64,000 nt of DNA from NCBI GenBank assembly GCA_015066015.1, contig SVPE01000008.1, positions 56,583 to 120,582 of the forward strand. The letters are read 5' to 3'. This DNA is from Oscillospiraceae bacterium (GTDB lineage: Bacteria > Bacillota > Clostridia > Oscillospirales > Acutalibacteraceae). Shown one piece after another: positions 17,311-25,849 of this stretch. Numbering within the stretch: the stretch's first letter is position 1; every line of letters begins with the position of its first letter. The position numbers were made by a program, and so were the translations under genes. The notes beneath the pieces are model-generated. The model saw nothing but the letters and a program-made list of their open reading frames with translations. It did no database searches and had not been told where the DNA came from.

Positions 17311-17405
17311 TTTCCACCACGAAAAACCACTAATCGACATAAAGTTGAACCGATTCCCCACTTTTGTTGTGTTTTTATTATAATATTCACCATTAGAATT
17401 GTCAA
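17311..17405 (-). promoter_or_regulatory. dcw promoter with candidate MraZ boxes
   Basis: A fully consensus sigma-A promoter on the minus strand: TTGACA (17400-17405), a 17-base spacer, TATAAT (17377-17382). Downstream, GTGG-type motifs occur at 17357-17361, 17327-17330, 17317-17320 and 17314-17317; two of them are exactly 10 bases apart. Known MraZ operators are direct repeats of a GTGG-like core with ~10-base periodicity, so autoregulation is the inference. Confidence 0.8.
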
Positions 17406-17480
17406 TGGGTAAAATAAAAAAATAAAAAGATTTTTTCTGTTTTTGCAGGCTTTTTTCTCAGGAATATGCCCCACACTGAC

Positions 17481-17624
17481 CGCGGGGAGGCTTTACGCCT
17501 TCCCGCGGAAGGCGTAAAGGCAGCGAGCCCTGCGCTGTCGCCCGACCTTTCTGCTTTACACGGCACATTGAACAGACAGCGCAGGGCCCGCTGAAGCAAC
17601 GCTTGCGCGTTGCTCCTCCCCGCG
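17481..17624. repeat. Three-armed cloverleaf repeat, copy 2
   Basis: The outer stem CGCGGGGAGG (17481-17490) pairs perfectly with 17615-17624. Arm 1 is a 13-bp stem with loop CGC (17491-17519). Arm 2 has an 18-position stem with one mismatch (17522-17539 with 17575-17592) and a 35-base loop. Arm 3 is an 8-bp stem with loop TTGC (17595-17614). Two unpaired bases separate each pair of neighbouring arms, and the arms meet the outer stem directly. Architecture and outer stem match copies 1 and 3 while arms 1 and 2 are unrelated in sequence; arm 3 is nearly shared with copy 3. It fills much of the 693-base gap between mraZ and the next minus-strand gene. Confidence 0.85.
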
Positions 17625-17656
17625 TATGTATACCCGGAATTTTCCCTTAAATTAAG

Positions 17657-17876
17657 GGGGTTGTTGCATTAAGCGCAGACCAAAAAGCAAAACAAAAAAG
17701 CAGGTATTTGTAGTAAATCTACTGAAAATATCTGCTTTAATTCTATTGAAAGTAACTTTTAAGTGTTGCATAAAACATAATTTTGCTTTTTTAGACGTTT
17801 TTTCACCCACTCGGAGTACCTTAGTACGCCTTCGGGGATGAAGAAAACGCCTTCTGCATCTTAATGCAACAACCCC
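17657..17876. mobile_element. MITE-like element with 17-bp terminal inverted repeats
   Basis: The left end GGGGTTGTTGCATTAAG is perfectly inverted at the right end (CTTAATGCAACAACCCC), giving a 220-base element with no ORF. The interior includes an AAGCAG...CTGCTT hairpin. The left ~125 bases recur almost identically at 63877-64000, with only two small indels. This supports a non-autonomous element mobilised by a transposase elsewhere in the genome. I found no clear target-site duplication. Confidence 0.8.
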
Positions 17877-17954
17877 TTGATATTTTTTGTAAAAGAGAAA
17901 AGGCAGCCGTTTTAATGCAAACGGTGTCGCATACGGCTGTCTTTAATCTGGCTT

Positions 17955-19619
17955 TTAAAAGAGAGGCTTTCCGCTTATCAGCATTGTAATAAACTTAAAA
18001 ATCATTGTTACAAAACGCAGCAGAGAAGCAAGCTTTGTCATCATGTCAGGTTTTTCTTCAGCACGGCTGACAAATTCAAGGTCTGCACAGTTTTCTTCAG
18101 TCATATCTTCAACAGCCTTAGTATCGTAGCTGTTGACACGGAATCTTGCAAAGCCTGAATTTTCAACATTGACATCTGTTCCGTTGAGGAATTTTTCTGC
18201 AACAACTCTGCATATCGGATCAAAATCGTCATGGTGAACATTCTTGATTATCCACGTAGTATCGGGGAACATACAGGTTGATGTGTCCACCTGCTTGTCG
18301 GGAGAAATATACTTTCCTTTTCCCTCAAGAATTCTGCTTTCAACATACTGCTCATCGAGTGTCGAACCGATTTTTGCACAGGTTGCGCCTAAGGATGAAT
18401 CCTTAAGGCTTACAAGGCTGTCTGAAAGATCGTCGTAGCCCTCTGTAAACGGAGCATTGAGGAATCCGTACTTACCGATAACGCCGATGTGAATACCGTA
18501 TTCCTTGCTGAACTTCTTATAAAGCTCATCTCTGTGAGCTGTAATCTTTTCTCTGTAATTTTTAATCTTTGCGATAAGTCCTGCGAAATATTCTCTTGTT
18601 TCAGAGCCTTCCTCACCGAACATAACATCAAGAGCAAGGTCGAAATCCTCTTCTTCAACAAGCGTCCAGTAAATCGGCTGGGAAGCGTATCCGATTGAAT
18701 GGAAAATTGCAGGAATAAGAGCCTTATAAAGCTTAGCATAAAGCTCTTCAACCCCCTGGGTGAAATCATCCATTACACCGGTCTGTGTAAGAATATCGAG
18801 CGTTCTTATGATGATTTCATCAACAACCTCTGCAACGTCAAAGCCGATACCGAAACCGATCTCATCACAGAAGGTGAGCTGACCTTCATATCTCTGAAGG
18901 CTTTTTGCATCAATGTTTATCTGTCCGCTGAAGCCTTTGCTGATAACATTGCAGCCGTCGGAAAGAGTTTCACAATACATTACATTTTTTACATGACCCA
19001 GATTACCGTATTTTTCAAGATATGCATTGAGAAGACTGCCTCCGAGACATCTTGACGAGAGGGAAACCTGACTTTTTCCTGTTGATTTCATAACGGTTTC
19101 AATATAAGTGTGAAGTCTGTCAACATGCTCGTAAGGGTCAAGTCTCCAGTCGAAACAAAACATATAAGAAAAATATCCGTACTGTCCGTTTCTGATCATA
19201 TCCTTCTTTGCATTGGCTTCTGAATTTTTAAGAGCATCAGGATGTACACCTGTACCGTTACGGGGATTTCCGTTTCCGTCAAGAATGGCATCATCAAACA
19301 AAGGTGATATTTCATTATAGATAGCCTTTGCATAATTATCCCATTTATTGTTCAGCATACCTTCGGCAAGGAAGGGAATAAGAATATTAACAGCCGCTTC
19401 AACGATCTTGTTTTTGCTATCCTCACCGTCATCGGAAATTTTCAGATCACCTATGTCAGCTGCTACCTCTTCACCGTCAGCGTTATATAGTTTTTCTCCG
19501 TTTCCTCTCAGATAAATTATCGGCGTAGCCTGAGTCTGAGCTGCAGCAGCATTCACAACCGGCGTCATAACAGCAAAAAGCATTAAAGATGCGAGTAAAA
19601 CCGATATAAGTCTCTTCAT
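17955..19619 (-). CDS. Secreted alpha/beta-hydrolase-like protein with Cys at the nucleophile position
   Basis: A signal peptide (about 1-25, ending VVNAAAA) is followed by a ~530-residue domain. An early beta strand TPIIYLRGNG, the segment MFCFDWRLDPYEHVDRLHTYI and the elbow SLSSRCLGGSLLNAYLEKYG resemble LCAT/lipase-type alpha/beta hydrolases. The usual nucleophile motif GHSxGG reads SRCLGG here, so C191 stands where Ser is expected. Possible acid and His residues (DTTW, HHDDFDP) lie near 460-480. A short hydrophobic C-terminus could anchor it. The activity is unknown: it could be a thiol hydrolase, an acyltransferase or an inactive binder. It has its own promoter and is probably monocistronic. 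Confidence 0.65.
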   Translation of the reverse strand: MKRLISVLLASLMLFAVMTPVVNAAAAQTQATPIIYLRGNGEKLYNADGEEVAADIGDLKISDDGEDSKNKIVEAAVNILIPFLAEGMLNNKWDNYAKAIYNEISPLFDDAILDGNGNPRNGTGVHPDALKNSEANAKKDMIRNGQYGYFSYMFCFDWRLDPYEHVDRLHTYIETVMKSTGKSQVSLSSRCLGGSLLNAYLEKYGNLGHVKNVMYCETLSDGCNVISKGFSGQINIDAKSLQRYEGQLTFCDEIGFGIGFDVAEVVDEIIIRTLDILTQTGVMDDFTQGVEELYAKLYKALIPAIFHSIGYASQPIYWTLVEEEDFDLALDVMFGEEGSETREYFAGLIAKIKNYREKITAHRDELYKKFSKEYGIHIGVIGKYGFLNAPFTEGYDDLSDSLVSLKDSSLGATCAKIGSTLDEQYVESRILEGKGKYISPDKQVDTSTCMFPDTTWIIKNVHHDDFDPICRVVAEKFLNGTDVNVENSGFARFRVNSYDTKAVEDMTEENCADLEFVSRAEEKPDMMTKLASLLRFVTMIFKFITMLISGKPLF

Positions 19620-19661
19620 AAAACAACCTCCGTTTTATTCTCATAAATTTCCAATCTGACT

Positions 19662-19693
19662 ATTATATTACTATTTTCAGCCCTGATTGTCAA
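19662..19693 (-). promoter_or_regulatory. Promoter of the secreted hydrolase-like gene
   Basis: On the minus strand, TTGACA (19688-19693), a 17-base spacer and TAATAT (19665-19670). An overlapping TATAAT lies at 20-base spacing. Confidence 0.65.
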
Positions 19694-19789
19694 TTGAAAT
19701 AAGGACAAATGTAACATTTTTTGTTCAACAAAATCCAAGCGTAAACCACAATACCATAAAGCCTTCGTCCACTGCTTACCTTTGTTATT

Positions 19790-22171
19790 CTATTCCTGTA
19801 AACTCATCGCAATTCTGACACCCTCCATGGCGTCCTTTGCATAATATGTTGCACCTATCATATCGGCATATTCCTTTGTAAGCACAGCTCCGCCTACAAT
19901 AGTCTTCACCTCGGGAGCTTCCTTTTTAAGAAGCTCAACGGTTGCCTTCATGCTTTCGACAGTTGTCGTCATAAGGGCAGAAAGTCCCACAAGTGTGCAT
20001 CCGTGCTCTCTTACAGCCTCAAGCACCTTTTCGGCAGGTACGTCCTTACCAAGGTCAATTACTCCGAAGCCGTAGTTTTCCATAAGCACCTTTACAATAT
20101 TCTTACCGATATCGTGAATATCACCCTTTACGGTAGCAAGCACTATTTTCCCGCGACTTTCCTTGTTGCTGTCGCCCATTTTTGCCTTTACAGCCTCAAA
20201 GGCTCTTGATGCCGCCTCGGCACTCATAAGAAGCTGCGGAAGATAAACTCTTTTCTCCTCAAAGCCCTTTCCGACCTCGTCGAGGGCAGGTATGATTTTT
20301 TCGTTTATCACCCTCATAGGCTCCGTGCTTTCAAGAAGCTCCCCGGCCTTTTCGAAAGCAGGCTCACGCATGCCCTTTACTATAGCGTAAATAAGTCCGT
20401 CACCGTTTTCACTTTCTCTTACGGCTTCTTTTTTTACAGTGGTAACTTCATTTTCCGAAGCAAATGAAATATAATCAACGCAACCCTCATCCAGACCTCT
20501 GAGTGCCCTGAAGCTGTGATAAGCCTGCATCATAGGTACTGAATTCGGATTCATAATCGCACAGTCAAGACCTCTTTCAAGAGCAAGGGAGAAGAAAAAG
20601 GAGTTTACAACATCCCTTTGCGGAAGTCCGAAGGAAATATTCGAAACACCGAGACTCGTTTTCACACCGAGCTCCTTTTTTATAAGCTCAACGCTTTCGA
20701 GAGTTACCTTGCCGCTGTTTTTATCTGACGACACTGCCATAGCAAGGGGGTCAACGATAATATCCTTCATATCGATGCCCTGCTTTTCGCACTCAAGTAC
20801 AATTTTCTTTGCTATTTCCAGTCTGCCTTCTGCAGTGTCGGGTATTCCGTTTTCGTCAATAGTAAGTGCAATAAGTACACCGCCGTACTTTTTTACAAGA
20901 GGAAGAATCTCCCTGAGACTTTCTTTCTTGCCGTTGACTGAGTTTATAAGAGGCTTACCGTTATAAAGGCGCATCGCCTTTTCAAGAGAGGAAGCCTTTA
21001 CCGAATCAAGCTGCAAAGGCACATCAAGGACTGTCTGTAACGCTCTTACACTGTCACAGAGCATTTTATCCTCATCAATTTCAGGCAGACCCACATTGAC
21101 GTCAAGGATGTGTACACCCTTTTCCTGCTGCTTTACACCCTCGGAAACAATATAATCGATATCACCGCGGCGAAGAGCCTCCTTGAATTTAGGCTTACCC
21201 GTAGGATTGATTCTTTCACCGATAAGCACAGGACCGTTTCCGATTTCGACGGCGTGTGTATATGACGAGATGAATGTGTAATCCTTTCTTTCGGCTTTTC
21301 TGAAAGGAATATTCCTTGTCTTTTCCACTGTTTTTCTTATGTATTCGGGAGTTGTACCGCAACAGCCGCCAAGGATACCGACACCAAGCTGTGCAATTTC
21401 AGCCATAATGTCGGAAAACTCCTCTGCGGAAACATCAAATACGGTTTTACCCTTTTCGTTTCTCGGAAGACCGGCATTGGGACTTACCGTAACAGGAAGA
21501 GATGAATATTTCACATACTCTTTTATTACGGGAAGCATCTGTCTCGGACCGAGCGAGCAGTTCATACCGATTGCATCAACACCAAGCGACTCTAAAAGTG
21601 CAATCATTGCCTTTGCATCGGCACCGGTCATCAGCTTACCTCTTTCATCGAATACATTACTTACAAAAACCGGAAGTGACGAGCCCTCCTTTGCACCGAG
21701 GACCGCCGCCTTGGTTTCATAGCTGTCATTCATAGTTTCGATTATTATAAGGTCAGCCTTGTTTTTTTCCGCTTCAATTGCCGCCTTACGGAAAACCCCG
21801 ACAGCATCTTCAAAGGGTAAATCTCCCAGAGGCTCAAGCATCTTTCCCGTAGGTCCCATATCAAAAGCTACAAAGCAGCTGTCCCTGTCCCCCTCGAAAA
21901 GACTGATTGCCTTTCTTGCATTTTTTATTGCAGAAGCAATTAACTCCTTATAATTGTCAAACTTCAGGCAATTTGCCCCGAAGGTATTGGCAGAAATTAT
22001 ATTACTGCCTGCATTGAGGTAGTCGAGATGTATCTGTGTTATTATTTCAGGATGGGTTATATTCCACTGCTCAGGCTTTTCTCCTGCCGCAAGACCCTTT
22101 GCCTGAAGAAGAGTACCCATTCCGCCGTCAAAGTAAAGACGCATATTATTCAGAAGTCTTCTTATGTCCAT
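19790..22171 (-). CDS. metH: Cobalamin-dependent methionine synthase MetH (without activation domain)
   Basis: Transfers methyl from methyl-tetrahydrofolate to homocysteine through cobalamin. Domain order over 793 residues: homocysteine/zinc barrel (about 1-290, with NCSLGP and GGCCGTTPEYI), pterin-binding barrel (about 310-570, with GERINPTGKPKFKEAL), cap helices, and a Rossmann B12 domain with the lower-ligand motif GDIHDIGK. E. coli MetH is ~1230 residues with a C-terminal SAM-binding reactivation domain; here that function is a separate gene directly upstream (gap 2 bases). It forms an apparent operon with that gene and metF. No cobalamin or SAM riboswitch was seen upstream. Confidence 0.96.
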   Translation of the reverse strand: MDIRRLLNNMRLYFDGGMGTLLQAKGLAAGEKPEQWNITHPEIITQIHLDYLNAGSNIISANTFGANCLKFDNYKELIASAIKNARKAISLFEGDRDSCFVAFDMGPTGKMLEPLGDLPFEDAVGVFRKAAIEAEKNKADLIIIETMNDSYETKAAVLGAKEGSSLPVFVSNVFDERGKLMTGADAKAMIALLESLGVDAIGMNCSLGPRQMLPVIKEYVKYSSLPVTVSPNAGLPRNEKGKTVFDVSAEEFSDIMAEIAQLGVGILGGCCGTTPEYIRKTVEKTRNIPFRKAERKDYTFISSYTHAVEIGNGPVLIGERINPTGKPKFKEALRRGDIDYIVSEGVKQQEKGVHILDVNVGLPEIDEDKMLCDSVRALQTVLDVPLQLDSVKASSLEKAMRLYNGKPLINSVNGKKESLREILPLVKKYGGVLIALTIDENGIPDTAEGRLEIAKKIVLECEKQGIDMKDIIVDPLAMAVSSDKNSGKVTLESVELIKKELGVKTSLGVSNISFGLPQRDVVNSFFFSLALERGLDCAIMNPNSVPMMQAYHSFRALRGLDEGCVDYISFASENEVTTVKKEAVRESENGDGLIYAIVKGMREPAFEKAGELLESTEPMRVINEKIIPALDEVGKGFEEKRVYLPQLLMSAEAASRAFEAVKAKMGDSNKESRGKIVLATVKGDIHDIGKNIVKVLMENYGFGVIDLGKDVPAEKVLEAVREHGCTLVGLSALMTTTVESMKATVELLKKEAPEVKTIVGGAVLTKEYADMIGATYYAKDAMEGVRIAMSLQE

Positions 22172-22173
22172 AA

Positions 22174-22782
22174 TTATTCCTCCTCAATACCGATAAATGC
22201 AGTAACGGATTTCACAGGTGTCATAAAATAAGAATCCGTAAGCGTTATACCGATTTTTCTGCCGGCATCAAGAAATTCCAGAATCTCCTTCTGATGCCTT
22301 AATTCAACACCGCCGTAGCCGGGGCTGAAGCGGGGTCTTGTCTTTTTACCCTCAGCTATTTTTTCATTTACGGTGTCGCACCAGCACTCGACCGCCGACG
22401 AGCCCTGACCGCTTATAACCATAGCCTTTACTGCATCGGTGCTTTTGTATCTGAGCATAAGTCTGTCAATACCTATACCTGCCGTTGCGGCAAAAACGAA
22501 GGCACTTGTGCAGCCGCTGAGATTTTTGCAAAGGGCAGCACTTGTGATTTTTCCGAAGTCAAACTCCACAGTATCCTCACCGCAGAAGCAGACATCGGTT
22601 TTCCTCCACACTGCCTTGAAAAAGCTTTCCCTTTTAACAAGCGCAAGGCATTCAAAGTAAAGTTCTTCCAGCTCCCCACCGACTTCACCGTCACCGCAGC
22701 CGATAAATCTCATCGCCTGTCTTTTATTGCAGCCAACCTCATCAAAATCGGCTGAAAGTGAATAAATCGTACTGTCGTTCAT
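22174..22782 (-). CDS. Vitamin B12-dependent methionine synthase activation-domain protein
   Basis: A stand-alone homologue of the MetH C-terminal SAM-binding domain, which reductively methylates oxidised cob(II)alamin. Diagnostic stretches are RPRFSPGYGGVEL and the late SYFMTPVKSVTAFIGIEE, matching the family's RxSPGYG and MxPxKSVSA-type motifs. The 202 residues fit stand-alone versions known in Clostridia and other anaerobes. Two bases separate it from metH, so it is presumably made in step with it. The physiological electron donor (flavodoxin or ferredoxin) is not in the window. Confidence 0.9.
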   Translation of the reverse strand: MNDSTIYSLSADFDEVGCNKRQAMRFIGCGDGEVGGELEELYFECLALVKRESFFKAVWRKTDVCFCGEDTVEFDFGKITSAALCKNLSGCTSAFVFAATAGIGIDRLMLRYKSTDAVKAMVISGQGSSAVECWCDTVNEKIAEGKKTRPRFSPGYGGVELRHQKEILEFLDAGRKIGITLTDSYFMTPVKSVTAFIGIEEE

Positions 22783-22840
22783 AATAATCCGAAAAAGGGA
22801 ACTGTCATAAAATCAACAGCTCCCCACTCTTTCTGTAAAA

Positions 22841-23704
22841 TTATTTAATGATTGCGCTGATATTTTCCATAATCTTACGGGCAACATCAGGCTTATTCAT
22901 CGAGTAAACATGAACTGCTCTTACGCCGTTTGCGTAAAGGTCGATAATCTGCTCCGTCGCATAGGCGATGCCCGCTTGCTTCATTGCCTCGGGATTGTCG
23001 CCGTAGCGGTCAACGATTCTTATGAAGCGCTGAGGAAGAGCCGAGCCCGAAATACGGCAGATACGCTTGATGGACTTCGGATTTGTAACGGGCATAATAC
23101 CTGCAACAACCGGCACGTCAATACCTGCCTTTCTTGCTCTGTAAATGAAGTTATAAAGCAGATTATTATCAAAAAACATCTGTGTTGTAAGAAACTCACA
23201 CCCGGCATCAACCTTTTCCTTAAGGTGCTTTATATCCTCGATGGAGTTTGCACTTTCAGGATGGCTTTCGGGATAGCAGGCACCTCCGATACAGAAGCCG
23301 CCGTATTCCTTTATCTCTCTTGTAAGCTCACTCGCATAATGATAGTCGAGGTGCTCCTTACTCATACCCTCGGGCATATCGCCTCTCAGGGCAAGGATGT
23401 TCTCAATCCCCTTTGACCTGAGAAGGTCAAGCTGTTTTCTTATTTCGTCCCTTGTTGAGGAAACACAGGTAAGGTGTGCCACGACGGGAACATCGTACTT
23501 ATCCTGAAGATTTCCCGCAATGTCAGCCGTAAACTGTGAGGTACCTCCGCCGGCGCCGTAGGTTACGGACATAAAATCAGGGCTGAGCACCGCTATTTTC
23601 TCCGTAGCGATTCTGACCGATTCAAAGGTATCCGTTGTTTTCGGCGGAAATACCTCCATAGACAGCGACGGCTTTTCACTTTTTATGATGTCAATTATTT
23701 TCAC
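22841..23704 (-). CDS. metF: Methylenetetrahydrofolate reductase MetF
   Basis: Flavoenzyme reducing 5,10-methylene-THF to 5-methyl-THF, the methyl donor for the MetH encoded downstream. The TIM-barrel family start SLSMEVFPPKT is present, as are VTYGAGG, the folate region ALRGDMP and TQMFFD. The ORF track extends to 23803, but that extension is a repeat-derived sequence. The GTG at 23704 has GGAAGGA six bases upstream and yields 287 residues, the family norm. It heads metF-activation protein-metH. Its 5' region carries GCAAAATGC-type short repeats rather than a recognisable riboswitch. Confidence 0.94.
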   Translation of the reverse strand: MKIIDIIKSEKPSLSMEVFPPKTTDTFESVRIATEKIAVLSPDFMSVTYGAGGGTSQFTADIAGNLQDKYDVPVVAHLTCVSSTRDEIRKQLDLLRSKGIENILALRGDMPEGMSKEHLDYHYASELTREIKEYGGFCIGGACYPESHPESANSIEDIKHLKEKVDAGCEFLTTQMFFDNNLLYNFIYRARKAGIDVPVVAGIMPVTNPKSIKRICRISGSALPQRFIRIVDRYGDNPEAMKQAGIAYATEQIIDLYANGVRAVHVYSMNKPDVARKIMENISAIIK

Positions 23705-23721
23705 TGTAATTCCTTCCTTCA

Positions 23722-23955
23722 TGTAAATGCAAAGTGCAAAATGCAAAAGGCAAAATTGTGGTCGCGGTTCGGATATTACTATTATTAAAATCAATTCCCG
23801 CAAAGATAGATTTGTTGTAAATAAAAGTGGGCAGATTAATAATTCTCCCGTGGGAGATGTCAGAGAAGCTGACAGAGGGCATTACAATGCGTCGCAGACC
23901 CTTAATTCTGCATTCTGCATTCTGCATTCAGGTAAGCCCTTCCGGCTTACCTGCA
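23722..23955. repeat. Short-repeat-flanked metF upstream region and hairpin
   Basis: The left side carries TGCAAAGTGCAAAATGC-type tandem units. The right side (23901-23930) carries ATTCTGC units, roughly inverted relative to the left, as at 6281-6314. A perfect 9-bp hairpin, AGGTAAGCC/GGCTTACCT (23931-23953), follows the UPF0210 stop but lacks a T-run. No gene is seen. Confidence 0.55.
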
Positions 23956-25314
23956 TCAGTTCTTCAGCGAGTGCATCGGTGCAGGGATTCTGCCGCCGCG
24001 AAGAACAAAGTTTTCACTTGAAAATTCGTGTACCGGCATTACGGGAGCTGAGCCTAAAAGTCCGCCGAACTCAACCATATCGCCTACCTTCATACCGACG
24101 GCAGGGATGATTCTTACGGCAGTCGTCTTTGTATTGACAACACCTATAGCCGATTCGTCAGCTATAATAGCTGAAATTGTTGAAGCAGAGGTATCACCCG
24201 GCACGGCGATCATATCAAGACCGACAGAGCAAACGCAGGTCATAGCCTCAAGCTTATCGAGAGTAAGAGCATTTTTCAAAGCCGCCTCAATCATACCCTC
24301 GTCTTCACTTACGGGGATAAATGCGCCCGACAGTCCGCCGACGTGGTTACTTGCCATTACACCGCCCTTTTTGACTGCATCGTTCAAAAGAGCAAGAGCT
24401 GCCGTTGTACCGTGTGTACCGCAGCATTCAAGTCCCATTTCCTCAAGTATACGGGCAACACTGTCGCCCTTTTCCGGCGTGGGCGCAAGTGAAAGGTCTA
24501 CAATACCTGAAGGCACACCGAGTCTGCGCGAAGCCTCGGAAGCAACCAGCTGACCCATACGGGTGATTTTAAAGGCAGTCTTTTTTATGGTTTCAGCCAC
24601 AACATCAAAGGTCTGACCCTTACATTTCTGCAAAGCGTGATAAACAACACCGGGGCCGCTTACGCCGACATTGATAACGCATTCTGCCTCACCGACACCG
24701 TGGAAGGCACCTGCCATAAAGGGGTTATCCTCAACGGCATTTGCAAAGACAACAAGCTTTGCACAACCGAAGCCGTGCTGATCACCTGTCATATCGGCGG
24801 TCTTTTTGATTATTTTACCCATAAGGGCAACGGCATCCATATTGATGCCCGCTTTTGTAGAAGCAACGCTTACACTTGAGCAGACTCTCTCAGTTGTTGC
24901 AAGAGCCGAGGGAATCGAGTTAATGAGGTTTATGTCCGCATTGGTCATTCCCTTATGTACCAGAGCGGAAAAACCGCCGATAAAGTTAACACCGCACTTT
25001 TTCGCTGCTTCGTCAAGAGCAACGGCAATGGGAGTGTAATCAGTTTCCTTGCAGGCGGCGGCAACAAGTGAAACGGGAGTCACGGAAATTCTCTTATTAA
25101 CGATGGGGATACCGAATTCCTTTTCGATGTCCTCACCTGTTTTCACAAGGTCCTTTGCAAGGCGTGTGACCTTTTCATAAATCTTTTTTGCAGTCACCTC
25201 AACGCTGTCACTTGCGCAATCAAGCAGGGAAATACCCATTGTGATTGTTCTGACGTCAAGGTGCTGATGGTCAATCATATCTATAGTGGAAAGAATCTCT
25301 TTCTGGCTGTGCAT
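23956..25314 (-). CDS. UPF0210 (PFL/DUF711) family protein
   Basis: A conserved cytosolic protein of unknown biochemistry, structurally related to the glycyl-radical enzyme barrel but with no established glycyl-radical activity. Typical stretches are [14 protein letters not shown] at the N-terminus, [23 protein letters not shown] in the middle and [11 protein letters not shown] near the end. Length 452 is standard. It lies 12 bases downstream of the ACT-domain gene, a pairing that is widely conserved and suggests joint function, with the ACT protein as regulator. No metabolite can be assigned. Confidence 0.92.
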   Translation of the reverse strand: MHSQKEILSTIDMIDHQHLDVRTITMGISLLDCASDSVEVTAKKIYEKVTRLAKDLVKTGEDIEKEFGIPIVNKRISVTPVSLVAAACKETDYTPIAVALDEAAKKCGVNFIGGFSALVHKGMTNADINLINSIPSALATTERVCSSVSVASTKAGINMDAVALMGKIIKKTADMTGDQHGFGCAKLVVFANAVEDNPFMAGAFHGVGEAECVINVGVSGPGVVYHALQKCKGQTFDVVAETIKKTAFKITRMGQLVASEASRRLGVPSGIVDLSLAPTPEKGDSVARILEEMGLECCGTHGTTAALALLNDAVKKGGVMASNHVGGLSGAFIPVSEDEGMIEAALKNALTLDKLEAMTCVCSVGLDMIAVPGDTSASTISAIIADESAIGVVNTKTTAVRIIPAVGMKVGDMVEFGGLLGSAPVMPVHEFSSENFVLRGGRIPAPMHSLKN

Positions 25315-25326
25315 AGTTCTTCCCCC

Positions 25327-25596
25327 TTAAATTCTGTGCATTTTATCAAAGATGTCCTCACGCTGAACGCGGATGCTGAGGTTCATTTCCTCACCCTTAG
25401 CCTTGAGCTTATCACTGATGTCTGCAAAGGGCACAACGCACTCCTTCATATCAATGAGCATAGTCATGGTGAAGAAGCCCTCCATAACGGTCTGGCTGAT
25501 GTCGAGGATATTGATTTTATTTTCTGCAAGAAGGGTGCAGACAGAAGCAATAATACCGGTTGTGTCCTTACCGATAACTGTTACGATAGCTTTCAT
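25327..25596 (-). CDS. ACT domain protein (UPF0237)
   Basis: An 89-residue protein consisting of a single ACT fold (MKAIVTVIGKDTTGIIASVCTLLAE), like the GcvR-type domain. ACT domains usually bind amino acids or other small ligands and regulate partner enzymes. It is immediately upstream of the UPF0210 gene on the same strand, the standard arrangement. Start ATG has GAAAGG about six bases upstream. The partner and ligand are unknown. Confidence 0.9.
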   Translation of the reverse strand: MKAIVTVIGKDTTGIIASVCTLLAENKINILDISQTVMEGFFTMTMLIDMKECVVPFADISDKLKAKGEEMNLSIRVQREDIFDKMHRI

Positions 25597-25670
25597 AGTT
25601 AAGTTTCCTTTCGGGTATAATTTTCTAGTTTATATTTTATTACTTTTAATGGGTATTGTCAAGATGTTTC

Positions 25671-25759
25671 GTGTAGGGGCGACTCTTCTGTGTGGTCGCC
25701 CTCATAAATGACGCCGTTAAACCCGACAAGGGATGCCACACAGTGCGTCCCCTACGCGC
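25671..25759. repeat. GTAGGGG imperfect inverted repeat
   Basis: GTGTAGGGGCGACTC at the left and GCGTCCCCTACGC at the right form the ends of an imperfect inverted repeat of ~30 bases per arm, including TGTGTGG/CCACACA. Elements of this look are dispersed in many Clostridia genomes. No ORF. Confidence 0.55.
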
Positions 25760-25761
25760 AT

Positions 25762-25795
25762 TCAAACAAAAAGAAAAGGACGGCGTGTGCCGTCC
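25762..25795 (-). terminator. Terminator of the DUF4236/TTEEE gene
   Basis: On the minus strand, GGACGGC-ACAC-GCCGTCC is followed by TTTTCTTTTT. Confidence 0.85.
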
Positions 25796-25849
25796 TGAGT
25801 CTGTGAGTTGAGGTTTTGTCCGAAAGACAGGAATCTGTCAACGATATCA

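Noticed and set aside
17657-17876. Complete insertion sequence
   Set aside because: Only 220 bases with no transposase ORF, so called MITE-like instead.
23705-23803. N-terminal extension of MetF
   Set aside because: Derived from short tandem repeats; the GTG at 23704 has a strong ribosome site and fits the family.
23705-23955. SAM or cobalamin riboswitch before metF/metH
   Set aside because: No S-box or cobalamin-box conserved blocks found by eye; the region is repeats and a simple hairpin.
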